Below, piece after piece: positions 1 to 5,593 of a DNA stretch of 5,717 nt. Each line of letters begins with the position of its first letter. Position 1 is the stretch's first letter. Under the pieces are notes generated by a model that was not told the DNA's origin, did not search any database, and was given only the letters and a program-made list of their open reading frames with translations. Location: NCBI GenBank assembly GCA_005888465.1, contig VAYJ01000064.1, positions 1 to 5,717 on the forward strand, given 5' to 3'. Origin of the DNA: Actinomycetota bacterium (lineage in GTDB: Bacteria > Actinomycetota > UBA4738). The position numbers and the translations under genes were made by a program.

Positions 1-707
<707 letters not shown>

Positions 708-709
708 GG

Positions 710-716
710 CTTCCTC
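710..716 (-). promoter_or_regulatory. Ribosome binding site of mrp
   Basis: Read on the minus strand, GAGGAAG ends two bases before the ATG at 707, so the GAGGA core sits four bases upstream of the start. This is the best Shine-Dalgarno match near the start and fixes the Mrp N-terminus. Because the mrp transcript must include this site, its start probably lies inside or very near the 5' end of the divergent regulator gene. Confidence 0.6.
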
Positions 717-731
717 GATACTACGGGGTAT
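717..731. promoter_or_regulatory. Candidate operator ATAC-N6-GTAT between mrp and the sufR-like gene, overlapping a -10-like hexamer
   Basis: The 22-bp gap between the divergent start codons contains an inverted repeat, ATAC (718-721), six bases, GTAT (728-731). It runs into the ATG of the regulator. Cyanobacterial SufR is known to bind a 4-6-4 inverted repeat (CAAC-N6-GTTG), so the architecture matches although the bases differ. The hexamer GATACT (717-722) matches the -10 consensus at four of six positions and ends seven bases before A730. That would suit a leaderless transcript beginning at the regulator's ATG, which has no usable Shine-Dalgarno sequence. No clear -35 is visible. A four-base repeat can arise by chance, so this is a candidate only. 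Confidence 0.3.
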
Positions 732-1404
732 GGCCGCGGCGAAGACGCTCGATCTGCACAAGGCGCTGGCCGACGACACACGCTACCGGCTGTACCGCTA
801 CATCGGGTTGGCCGGCCGCCCCGTGTCCGTCCGGGAAATGACCCGGCGCCTGTCCCTGCACCCCAACACGCTCCGGCCCCACCTGCGCCGCCTCGAGGAG
901 GCGGGGCTCGTCGCCCGAGAGGTTCGGCGTTCGGCGGCCGTCGGCCGTCCGCAGACCCTGTACACGATCAAGCCCGCGGAAGCCGAAAGCCCTGGCGGCT
1001 ACCGCCTCCTCGCCGAGATGCTGTGCGGGCTCGTCCGCAACAAACGGCAGCTCGACGAAGCGCGGGAGCTCGCGCGCCAGTGGGGCGCCTACTTCGTGGG
1101 GCAGGACCGGCCCAAGCCAGCCGGCCGGCCCCCCGCTGGAATCAACCTCGCGGTCCTGCAGGAGGCGATGGCCAAGGCCGGCTTCGACCCGCGGTTCCGG
1201 CGCATCCAGTCCCCGAAGAGCGCGATCGAGGTCACGCTCCGTGACTGTCCCTTCCGCGACCTCGCCGACGAGTATCGGGACCTCGTCTGCACGCTGCACC
1301 TCGGTCTGATCGAAGGCATGCTGGCCGGCCTTCGTCCGACGCTCGCCATCAAGGAGTTCGAGCCCTTCGCCGAACGAACGATCTGTCGAGTTCGAGCCGG
1401 CTAG
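730..1404 (+). CDS. SufR-like winged-helix transcriptional regulator (ArsR-type, COG2345) with putative Fe-S cysteines
   Basis: This 224-residue protein starts at ATG 730. An in-frame ATG at 706 is possible but would overlap the mrp start codon. Residues 8-80 form a winged helix-turn-helix: a helical LHKALADDTRYRLYRYI segment, the helix-turn-helix VREMTRRLSLHPNTLRPHLRRLE (34-56) and the wing GRPQTLYTI. The middle is helical. The C-terminal part carries DCPFRDLADEYRDLVC with Cys173 and Cys187, then Cys219 five residues from the end, giving C-X13-C-X31-C. SufR-type repressors bind a [4Fe-4S] cluster through C-terminal cysteines with similar spacing and repress suf genes when the cluster is present. 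Divergence from the Fe-S carrier gene mrp supports an Fe-S role. The exact target genes, and whether a cluster is bound, are inferred. It could instead be a COG2345 regulator with another ligand. It ends convergent with the DUF1801 gene, 23 bp apart. Confidence 0.85.
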   Translation: MAAAKTLDLHKALADDTRYRLYRYIGLAGRPVSVREMTRRLSLHPNTLRPHLRRLEEAGLVAREVRRSAAVGRPQTLYTIKPAEAESPGGYRLLAEMLCGLVRNKRQLDEARELARQWGAYFVGQDRPKPAGRPPAGINLAVLQEAMAKAGFDPRFRRIQSPKSAIEVTLRDCPFRDLADEYRDLVCTLHLGLIEGMLAGLRPTLAIKEFEPFAERTICRVRAG

Positions 1405-1427
1405 CCGCCTAGTACCTGGAACTGAGC

Positions 1428-1887
1428 TCAGCTCACCGCCTTCTTCACGAGCGCGCCGATCTTTGCCTCTTCGGTTGCGGTTAACTTCTTCAACGCGAAG
1501 GCGGTCGGCCACATGGCGCCTTGGTCGAGGTTTGCCGAGTCGTTGAAACCCGTACCTCGCCTTGAATTTGCCCGCGCTTTGGAAGAAGCAGACGACCTTG
1601 CCTTCCTTGGCATACGCGGGCATCCCGTACCAGGTCTTCGGCGAGAGGTCCGGTGCGTTGGCTTTGATGATGGCATGGAGCCGCTCAGCCAAGGTCCGAT
1701 CTGGTTTCGGCATCGCGGCGATCGCCGCCAGCGCGGCCCTTTCGTCGTTCTCGCCGCGCGCCTCCGCCTTCCGTTCTTGGGCGTACGCCTTCGCCGCGGC
1801 TCGTTCCTCGGCGGTCCATCCCTTGGACGCCTTTGCGGTCGCGGTGGTTCTCTTGGTGGACTTCCGCGAGGCCTTCTTTGCGTTCAT
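1428..1887 (-). pseudogene. DUF1801 (YdhG/frataxin-like fold) protein gene, frameshifted
   Basis: The start ATG (1887-1885) overlaps the stomatin stop as ATGA. The first frame gives 112 residues: a lysine/threonine-rich tail (1-22), a GWTAEERAAAKAYAQERKAE segment, then the DUF1801 core with SPKTWYGMPAYAKEGKVVCF (82-101), ending KFKARY at 1552. The family consensus then continues in another frame from 1550 (GFNDSANLDQ, GAMWPTAFALKKLT) for 40 residues to the stop at 1428-1430. One unpaired base (1551) separates the halves. Compared with the RYATLGF-type sequence I remember for this family, this equals an eight-base loss, or a one-base gain with three residues missing. The repaired protein would be about 155 residues, the usual size. 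The function of this subfamily is unknown. The family includes Bacillus Fra/YdhG, a frataxin-like iron protein. No good Shine-Dalgarno is visible, so translation is probably coupled to the stomatin gene. The frame break may be real decay or a sequence error. Confidence 0.85.
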
Positions 1888-2759
1888 CCGTCGCCGCCGT
1901 TCCCGAACGACTTGCCGGTGAGCCCCGCCACGCCGGAGATGAGGTTCGCGAACTCCATGGGGACGACGAACTTCGTTGAGGGCGACGACCCGATCTGCTT
2001 GAGCGCGTCCAGGTATTGCAGACTCATCGTGTTCGCGTCGACGGTCTTCGCGATCTGGAAGATCTTGTCGAGCGCCAGGGAAAATCCCTCGGCGCGAAGG
2101 ATCGCGGCCTGCCGGTCTCCTTCGGCCTGCAGGATCGCGGCCTGCTTGTTGCCCTCGGCGACGGTGACGGCCGCCTGCTTCGTGCCCTCGGCTTCCGTGA
2201 CCACCGCGCGCCGCGTGCGCTCCGCCGACATCTGACGCGTCATCGCCTCTTGCACGGCGGGCGGCGGGATGATCTCGCGCACCTCGACGTTGGTGACCTT
2301 CACGCCCCAGCGCTCGGTGACCTCGTCGAGCTTCACCTGCAGGACCTGGTTCATCTCCCCGCGCTTGGAGAGCACGTCGTCCAGCATCATGTCGCCGACG
2401 ACGCTTCGAAGGATCGTCGCCGCGATGTTCTGCGCCGCGCCGGCGAAGTTCTGGACCTGCAGCACGCTCATCACGGCGTCCACGACCTTGTTGAAGATGA
2501 TGAAGTCGATCGAGATCGGCGCGTTGTCCTGGGTGATCGCCGTCTGGTGGGGGATCTCGAGGTACTTCTCGCGCAGGTCGACCCACGTCACCCGATCGAA
2601 GACGGGGATGATGAAGACCAGGCCCGGACCGCGTGTGCCCAGTGCGCGTCCCAAGCGGAAGAGCACGACGCGCTGGTACTCGCGAACGATCTTGATGGCT
2701 TGGGAGAGCACGAACAACACCACGATGACGATCAGGCCGGCAACGATTGCGGCGGTCAT
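1884..2759 (-). CDS. Stomatin/slipin family (SPFH/band 7) membrane protein
   Basis: A 291-residue slipin. Residues 3-22 form a single N-terminal membrane segment, followed by the slipin-type EYQRVVLFRLGR (28-39) and the SPFH core (about 40-185) with GPGLVFIIPVFDRVTWVDLR and the WGVKVTNVEVREIIPPPAVQEAM signature. A charged coiled-coil stretch (186-228) contains 11-residue AEG repeats, and the C-terminus holds a hydrophobic patch (NLISGVAGL). Length and domain order are normal for the family. Slipins form large membrane-associated ring assemblies that organise membrane proteins and proteases. The gene begins four bases before the end of nfeD (ATGA, 2759-2756), with AAGGGG eight bases upstream as a ribosome site. 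In Pyrococcus the NfeD-type protease PH1510 cleaves the partner stomatin PH1511 in its C-terminal hydrophobic region, so the neighbours likely act together. The client proteins are unknown. Confidence 0.93.
   Translation of the reverse strand: MTAAIVAGLIVIVVLFVLSQAIKIVREYQRVVLFRLGRALGTRGPGLVFIIPVFDRVTWVDLREKYLEIPHQTAITQDNAPISIDFIIFNKVVDAVMSVLQVQNFAGAAQNIAATILRSVVGDMMLDDVLSKRGEMNQVLQVKLDEVTERWGVKVTNVEVREIIPPPAVQEAMTRQMSAERTRRAVVTEAEGTKQAAVTVAEGNKQAAILQAEGDRQAAILRAEGFSLALDKIFQIAKTVDANTMSLQYLDALKQIGSSPSTKFVVPMEFANLISGVAGLTGKSFGNGGDG
2094..2192 (-). repeat. Three tandem 33-bp (11-residue) repeats in the stomatin coiled coil
   Basis: Residues 190-222 of the stomatin protein read as three successive 11-residue units: AEGTKQAAVTV, AEGNKQAAILQ, AEGDRQAAILR. 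A fourth AEG follows at 223. At DNA level the units are imperfect 33-bp direct repeats sharing GCCGA(A/G)GG and GGCAGGC/AGCAGGC blocks. Such AEG(x)KQAA repeats are common in SPFH proteins and build the long helix next to the SPFH domain, so this is structural rather than mobile. The repeat is a place where copy number could vary or an assembly could collapse. Confidence 0.8.
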
Positions 2760-3424
2760 GGAACCATCCCCTTCTCCTGTGCTTCCCCGGCGGCCGACGC
2801 CACGGGGGCCACGTCCCGTTCGACCAGCAGTATGACGCCGCGGACCGCGACGACGCGGACCGGGGCCCCTGCGGGGATCGCTTCGCCGGAAGCCTCCGCC
2901 GTCCACGTTTGGTGCTGCACGCGGACGGTGCCGCGCGGATCCAGCGCGGTCTCGGTCACCCCCGTGCTCCCCGGGAGCGTCTCGATGCCGGTTCGAATCG
3001 GTGCGTCCTTCGCGGAGAGGATCGAGCGCAGCATGAAGAAGGTCGCGAGCGCTGCCGTGACGGCCACCCCGATGATGAGGGGTCGCGACACGCGGGCCGT
3101 CGGGACCGTCGGGTTGAACAGCAGCAGCCCGCCTAGCACGAGCATCGCGATCCCGGCGGTCGTGAGGACCCCGTGGGCCTTCGCCTTCACGTCCAGCACG
3201 AACAGGATCGACGCGATCAGCAGGAGGATCACTCCGACCAGCCGAACGGGCAGCGTCTCGAGGATCGCGAGTCCGATCACGGTGGAGACGATGCCGACGG
3301 CAAGCAGCACGTGGAACGCGGGGTGGATCACCCAGACGATCAGGGCGAGGAACCCGATGTTCAGGAGCAGGAACGCGACGTTCGGATCGGCGAACGAATG
3401 GAAGAGGCTCTCCGCGAGCGACAT
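2756..3424 (-). CDS. NfeD family protein, membrane and OB-fold part (3' portion of a frameshifted nfeD)
   Basis: From ATG 3424-3422 this frame gives 222 residues. There are five membrane segments (about 17-34, 38-56, 61-78, 85-103 and 115-132). Then comes a soluble NfeD OB-fold (about 150-205) recognisable by LPGSTGVTETALDPRGTVRV, TWTAEASGEAIPAG and PVRVVAVRGVILLVE. Family-like sequence continues upstream of this ATG in the same frame (AGADVAAFHMSLAESL, from 3451) until an in-frame stop at 3460-3458. The ATG is therefore probably internal, and this is the 3' part of a longer nfeD whose protease part lies at 3453-4097 in another frame. As an independent gene it would be a short NfeD lacking the protease, which also exists in nature. 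The stop overlaps the stomatin start (ATGA). NfeD OB-folds are thought to dock onto partner stomatins. Confidence 0.88.
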   Translation of the reverse strand: MSLAESLFHSFADPNVAFLLLNIGFLALIVWVIHPAFHVLLAVGIVSTVIGLAILETLPVRLVGVILLLIASILFVLDVKAKAHGVLTTAGIAMLVLGGLLLFNPTVPTARVSRPLIIGVAVTAALATFFMLRSILSAKDAPIRTGIETLPGSTGVTETALDPRGTVRVQHQTWTAEASGEAIPAGAPVRVVAVRGVILLVERDVAPVASAAGEAQEKGMVP

Positions 3425-3452
3425 ATGGAAGGCCGCAACGTCGGCGCCGGCC

Positions 3453-4097
3453 AGTCGTCAGTGTGGGAGCCGACGGGAAGCAGGGGCCGATGGCGAGCGC
3501 CGCGCGCGTGTCGGGGGCGACGTAGTCCACCACGTGGAGCTGTGCAGCCTGATCCGCAGGGGCGCTGATGGCGTCGCGAACCGCCTTCGCGGCCCAGTCG
3601 GCGTTGCGACCCCAACGATTGGCGAGCGAGACGATGTAGGCGGCAGCGTCGTTGGTGACCTTCTCATTCTCGATGGCGCCGCTCACGCCGACGGGATGGG
3701 CGGCCCCGATGTTCGTCCCGGGGGCCATCACGTTGATCGGGCAGGCGAGCATGATGAACGTGCCGGCCGAGGCGGCGCGCGCGCCCGACGGCGCCGTATA
3801 GCAGATCACCGGGACCTTCGAGGCCAGGATCGCCTGGGTGATCTCGCGCATCGACGAGTCGAGGCCGCCCGGCGTGTCGATAGTGAGCAGCACCGCCGCA
3901 TCGTTGTCGGCGTTCGCCTGGCCGATCCCGCGCTTCACGTACGAGGCCATGAACGGGTCGACGACGCCGTTCAGCTTCAGGGAAAGCACCACTGGTCGCC
4001 GCGTCGCCGTCTGGGCTGACGCCCCGTGGGCGGCGAGGAGCGTCCCGGCCCACGCCAGGGAGATCAGGATCAAGCACCCCACCCTGGCCTTGCTCAT
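3453..4097 (-). pseudogene. NfeD ClpP-class serine protease part (5' portion of a frameshifted nfeD)
   Basis: From ATG 4097-4095, 215 residues stay homologous. A signal peptide (1-28, hydrophobic CLILISLAWAGTLLAAHG, likely cut after ASA) is followed by a ClpP/Clp-class domain. Seen motifs are LLTIDTPGGLDSSMREI (70-86), the nucleophile region PSGARAASAGTFI with Ser110, PGTNIGAAHPV (126-136) and ENEKVTNDAAAYI with Lys146. Ser110 and Lys146 correspond to the Ser-Lys dyad of PH1510 in spacing and context, so the site looks intact. After LTT (ending at 3453) the family sequence AGADVAAF resumes from 3451, with one extra G at 3452. Removing it yields a 446-residue NfeD, the usual size. The linker before the break (AIGPCFPSAPT) looks short and unusual, so additional loss there is possible. 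Without repair this frame stays open through an Arg-rich stretch into the stomatin frame. No Shine-Dalgarno is evident at 4097. Confidence 0.87.
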
Positions 4098-4130
4098 GGC
4101 GCAATGATCGCACGGCGGCGCGAATCCAAG

Positions 4131-4156
4131 GCTGGGCACGCGAGCCCGCGCCCAGC
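4131..4156. promoter_or_regulatory. Imperfect palindrome in the nfeD / sigma-factor divergent control region
   Basis: GCTGGGC (4131-4137) pairs with GCCCAGC (4150-4156). After one A-C mismatch, CG pairs with CG, leaving a six-base loop (4141-4146). The palindrome lies 33 bp upstream of the nfeD start and 73 bp upstream of the sigma-factor start, inside the only sizeable non-coding gap of the window. It could be an operator for a dimeric regulator or a 5' UTR hairpin in either transcript. GC-rich DNA makes such repeats fairly common, so its role is uncertain. The rest of the 132-bp gap shows only weak promoter-like motifs (CATAAT at 4161-4166; GGAAAAC at 4183-4189). Confidence 0.35.
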
Positions 4157-4194
4157 GGCCCATAATGGCGGACATGGAGAGAGGAAAACTCGGT

Positions 4195-4233
4195 ATGGCC
4201 GCCTTCCCGTATACCCAGATGGAGGCCACATGA
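4195..4233 (+). CDS. Possible 12-residue leader ORF overlapping the sigma-factor start
   Basis: ATG 4195-4197 is preceded by GAGGA (4181-4185) at a nine-base spacing. It opens a short frame, MAAFPYTQMEAT, ending at TGA 4231-4233. That stop overlaps the sigma-factor ATG (4230-4232) as ATGA. An in-frame ATG at 4174 would extend it to 19 residues. The same four-base coupling is used between the other adjacent genes here, so translation of this leader could feed ribosomes to the sigma gene. It is very short, its composition proves nothing, and it would be untranslated if transcription starts near 4215, so confidence is low. Confidence 0.22.
   Translation: MAAFPYTQMEAT
4221..4225 (+). promoter_or_regulatory. 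Ribosome binding site of the ECF sigma-factor gene
   Basis: GGAGG lies four bases before ATG 4230. It decides the start: the frame is open much further upstream, but the next in-frame ATG (4104) sits at the far side of the divergent control region and would give a non-homologous N-terminal extension. Confidence 0.65.
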
Positions 4234-4826
4234 CCTTCGGCCGTGAAGGTCCCCTCTCAGCTGAATCGGAGCAGGAACTGATGCGACAACTGGTCGCCGG
4301 AGAAGAGCACGCCATCCGCACGCTCTATTCGCGGTTCGGGCGGCCGATCTACACGGTCGGCCTGCGCATGCTCGGGAGCGTCGAGGCGGCCGAGGAGCTC
4401 ACCCGGGACGTGTTCCTGGCGGCGTGGCGCAAGGGCGGGCGATTCGACTCCGAGCGTGGCCGCCTGTCGACCTGGCTGATGGCGATCGCGCACAACATGG
4501 CCGTCGATCGCCTGCGGCACGACCGGGGTGCGGGACGGCCTCCGCTTGTCCTGGTCGAGGAGGTGCCGGAGCCCGCCCCGCTGGACGAGGAGGAAGTCCT
4601 CCTCGACCGCGACCGGGCCCAGCGCGCACTGGCAGGCCTCTCGGCCGCCGAGCGGCACCTCCTGTCGCAGGCCTACTTCTCCGGCTGGACGGCTCGTGAG
4701 ATCGCCGAGAGCGAGGGCATCCCGCTCGGGACGGTGAAGACTCGGCTTCGTGCTGCGCTCATCAAGTTGCGCAAGTCGGAGGCCGAGCAGAGTCGTATGG
4801 CGACGCGACGGGGGATTGAGCGATGA
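4230..4826 (+). CDS. ECF-type (extracytoplasmic function) RNA polymerase sigma factor, SigK-like
   Basis: A 198-residue sigma-70 family protein with only regions 2 and 4. Region 2 (about 20-98) contains the core-binding and -10 recognition segments, AEELTRDVFLAAWRKGGRF (54-72) and STWLMAIAHNMAVDRLR (80-96). An acidic linker (about 105-128, rich in Glu/Pro) separates it from region 4 (about 133-183). Region 4 contains LSAAERHLLSQAYFSGWTAR and the helix-turn-helix EIAESEGIPLGTVKTRLRAAL. Length and architecture are normal for ECF factors. It directs RNA polymerase to a small stress regulon when released by its anti-sigma factor, here the next gene, whose ATG overlaps the stop (ATGA, 4823-4826). 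The anti-sigma partner's tail resembles RskA, hence SigK-like; the exact ECF group needs a profile search. It is divergent from nfeD across 132 bp, so autoregulation and co-regulation of nfeD are plausible but not shown. Confidence 0.93.
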   Translation: MTFGREGPLSAESEQELMRQLVAGEEHAIRTLYSRFGRPIYTVGLRMLGSVEAAEELTRDVFLAAWRKGGRFDSERGRLSTWLMAIAHNMAVDRLRHDRGAGRPPLVLVEEVPEPAPLDEEEVLLDRDRAQRALAGLSAAERHLLSQAYFSGWTAREIAESEGIPLGTVKTRLRAALIKLRKSEAEQSRMATRRGIER

Positions 4827-5575
4827 CCTGCCTCGAGGCGCGCGACCAGCTGCCCGAGTACGCCCTGGGCGTGCTCCCCGCCGAACGGGTGCGGGACCTC
4901 GAACGGCACCTGGAGGGCTGCGCGGGATGCCGGCGCGAGACGGCCGAGCTGCACCAGGGCGTGGAGACGATGAGCTTCTCGCTTCCCCAGGCCTCCCCGC
5001 CCCCGGCGCTCGCCGACCGGGTCGTGCGCGGGCTCTTCGAGGGCGCGCGGGCGAAGCCGTCGCAGCCGCGCGCTTCGCGACGGGCCGTGCGGGTGCTCGC
5101 TGCCGCGACGCTCGCGGCCGCGCTGGTGGCGTTCGGGGCGATCGGGTGGGGGGTGGCGGAACGCCATCGAGCCCAATCGATCAACGCGATCGCGATCCGC
5201 CGGATCGAGAACATCGACAAGCTCGACACGTTCATCAAGAGCCTGGGCGGGCAGCCGTTCCAGGCCCAGCTGGTCCCGGTCGCCGGGATCGAGAGCTCCG
5301 GGACCGCGGTGATCGTGAGCGCCTCCGGCGCGAACAGCGTGGTCATCATCGACGTGCTGCCGCTGATCCCGAACCACGGGCCCTACAGCGTCCAGCTGAT
5401 CGACCGGTCGGGCAGGGTGTTCTCGCTGGGGCATCTCCAGAGCAGTACGAGCGGGGATCTCGTGTTCGTGCAGTTCACAGCCCAGGACCTCTCGCGCGTG
5501 CTCTCGGTGACGATCCTCGACGCCCACTCCAACGTGGTGATGACGGGGAAGGTCGCGCCGTACTCGAAGGGCTGA
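4823..5575 (+). CDS. Membrane-anchored zinc-finger anti-sigma factor (RskA-like C-terminal domain)
   Basis: A 250-residue single-pass protein. The cytoplasmic N-terminus (1-50) is a zinc-binding anti-sigma domain with Cys3 and the H-X3-C-X2-C motif HLEGCAGC (His29, Cys33, Cys36), which holds the cognate sigma factor. A proline-rich and basic linker precedes one membrane helix (about 89-111, LAAATLAAALVAFGAIGWGV). The outer part (about 112-250) resembles the RskA C-terminal domain in layout: PYSVQLIDRSGRVFSLG and LSVTILDAHSNVVMTGKV match the typical Y-x-L-W-L-I-D and V-T-x-E motifs, although the usual Trp is absent. In this family the outer domain senses envelope conditions and regulated proteolysis frees the sigma factor. 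GGGGGA (4810-4815) seven bases upstream is a good ribosome site, and the ATGA overlap with the sigma gene supports coupled, near-equal synthesis. The inducing signal is unknown. Confidence 0.9.
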   Translation: MTCLEARDQLPEYALGVLPAERVRDLERHLEGCAGCRRETAELHQGVETMSFSLPQASPPPALADRVVRGLFEGARAKPSQPRASRRAVRVLAAATLAAALVAFGAIGWGVAERHRAQSINAIAIRRIENIDKLDTFIKSLGGQPFQAQLVPVAGIESSGTAVIVSASGANSVVIIDVLPLIPNHGPYSVQLIDRSGRVFSLGHLQSSTSGDLVFVQFTAQDLSRVLSVTILDAHSNVVMTGKVAPYSKG

Positions 5576-5593
5576 CGCACGTTACTTCGTCAG
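5572..5593. terminator. Possible shared hairpin at the convergent 3' ends of the anti-sigma and hydrolase genes
   Basis: CTGACG (5572-5577) and CGTCAG (5588-5593) are a perfect six-base inverted repeat with a ten-base loop. They enclose both stop codons of the convergent genes, which are only six bases apart. A bidirectional terminator would be expected in this position. The stem is short and no T-run follows on either strand, so an intrinsic terminator is not established. Confidence 0.22.

Noticed and set aside
1398..1435. Palindrome CGGCTAGCCG (1398-1407) and TGAGC-TCA-GCTCA (1423-1435) as a bidirectional terminator between the convergent sufR-like and DUF1801 genes
   Set aside because: The first has no loop, the second has a five-base stem with a three-base loop, and no T-run follows on either strand. 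Too weak to call.
721..2586. 621-codon open frame on the minus strand
   Set aside because: Only the stretch 1887-1552 is meaningful (the start of the DUF1801 gene). The rest is Arg/Gly/Asp-rich, antisense to the sufR-like gene or out of frame with stomatin, and exists because stops are rare in GC-rich DNA.
3440..3470. Programmed ribosomal frameshift in nfeD
   Set aside because: No homopolymeric or heptameric slippery run, no obvious downstream pseudoknot, and no precedent known to me for NfeD. An indel mutation or error is simpler.
2016..4019. 667-codon open frame on the plus strand
   Set aside because: It is antisense to nfeD and stomatin, with His/Asp/Arg-rich low-complexity translation and no recognisable motif. 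It is a GC-rich shadow frame.
4183..4212. ECF-type promoter made of GGAAAAC (4183-4189) and CGTAT (4208-4212) upstream of the sigma gene
   Set aside because: The spacing is longer than the usual 16-17 bases between GGAAC and CGT elements and the -35 match is imperfect, so autoregulation cannot be claimed from it.
4673..5527. 284-codon open frame on the minus strand
   Set aside because: It is antisense to the anti-sigma gene, His/Arg/Asp-rich, and lacks any motif.
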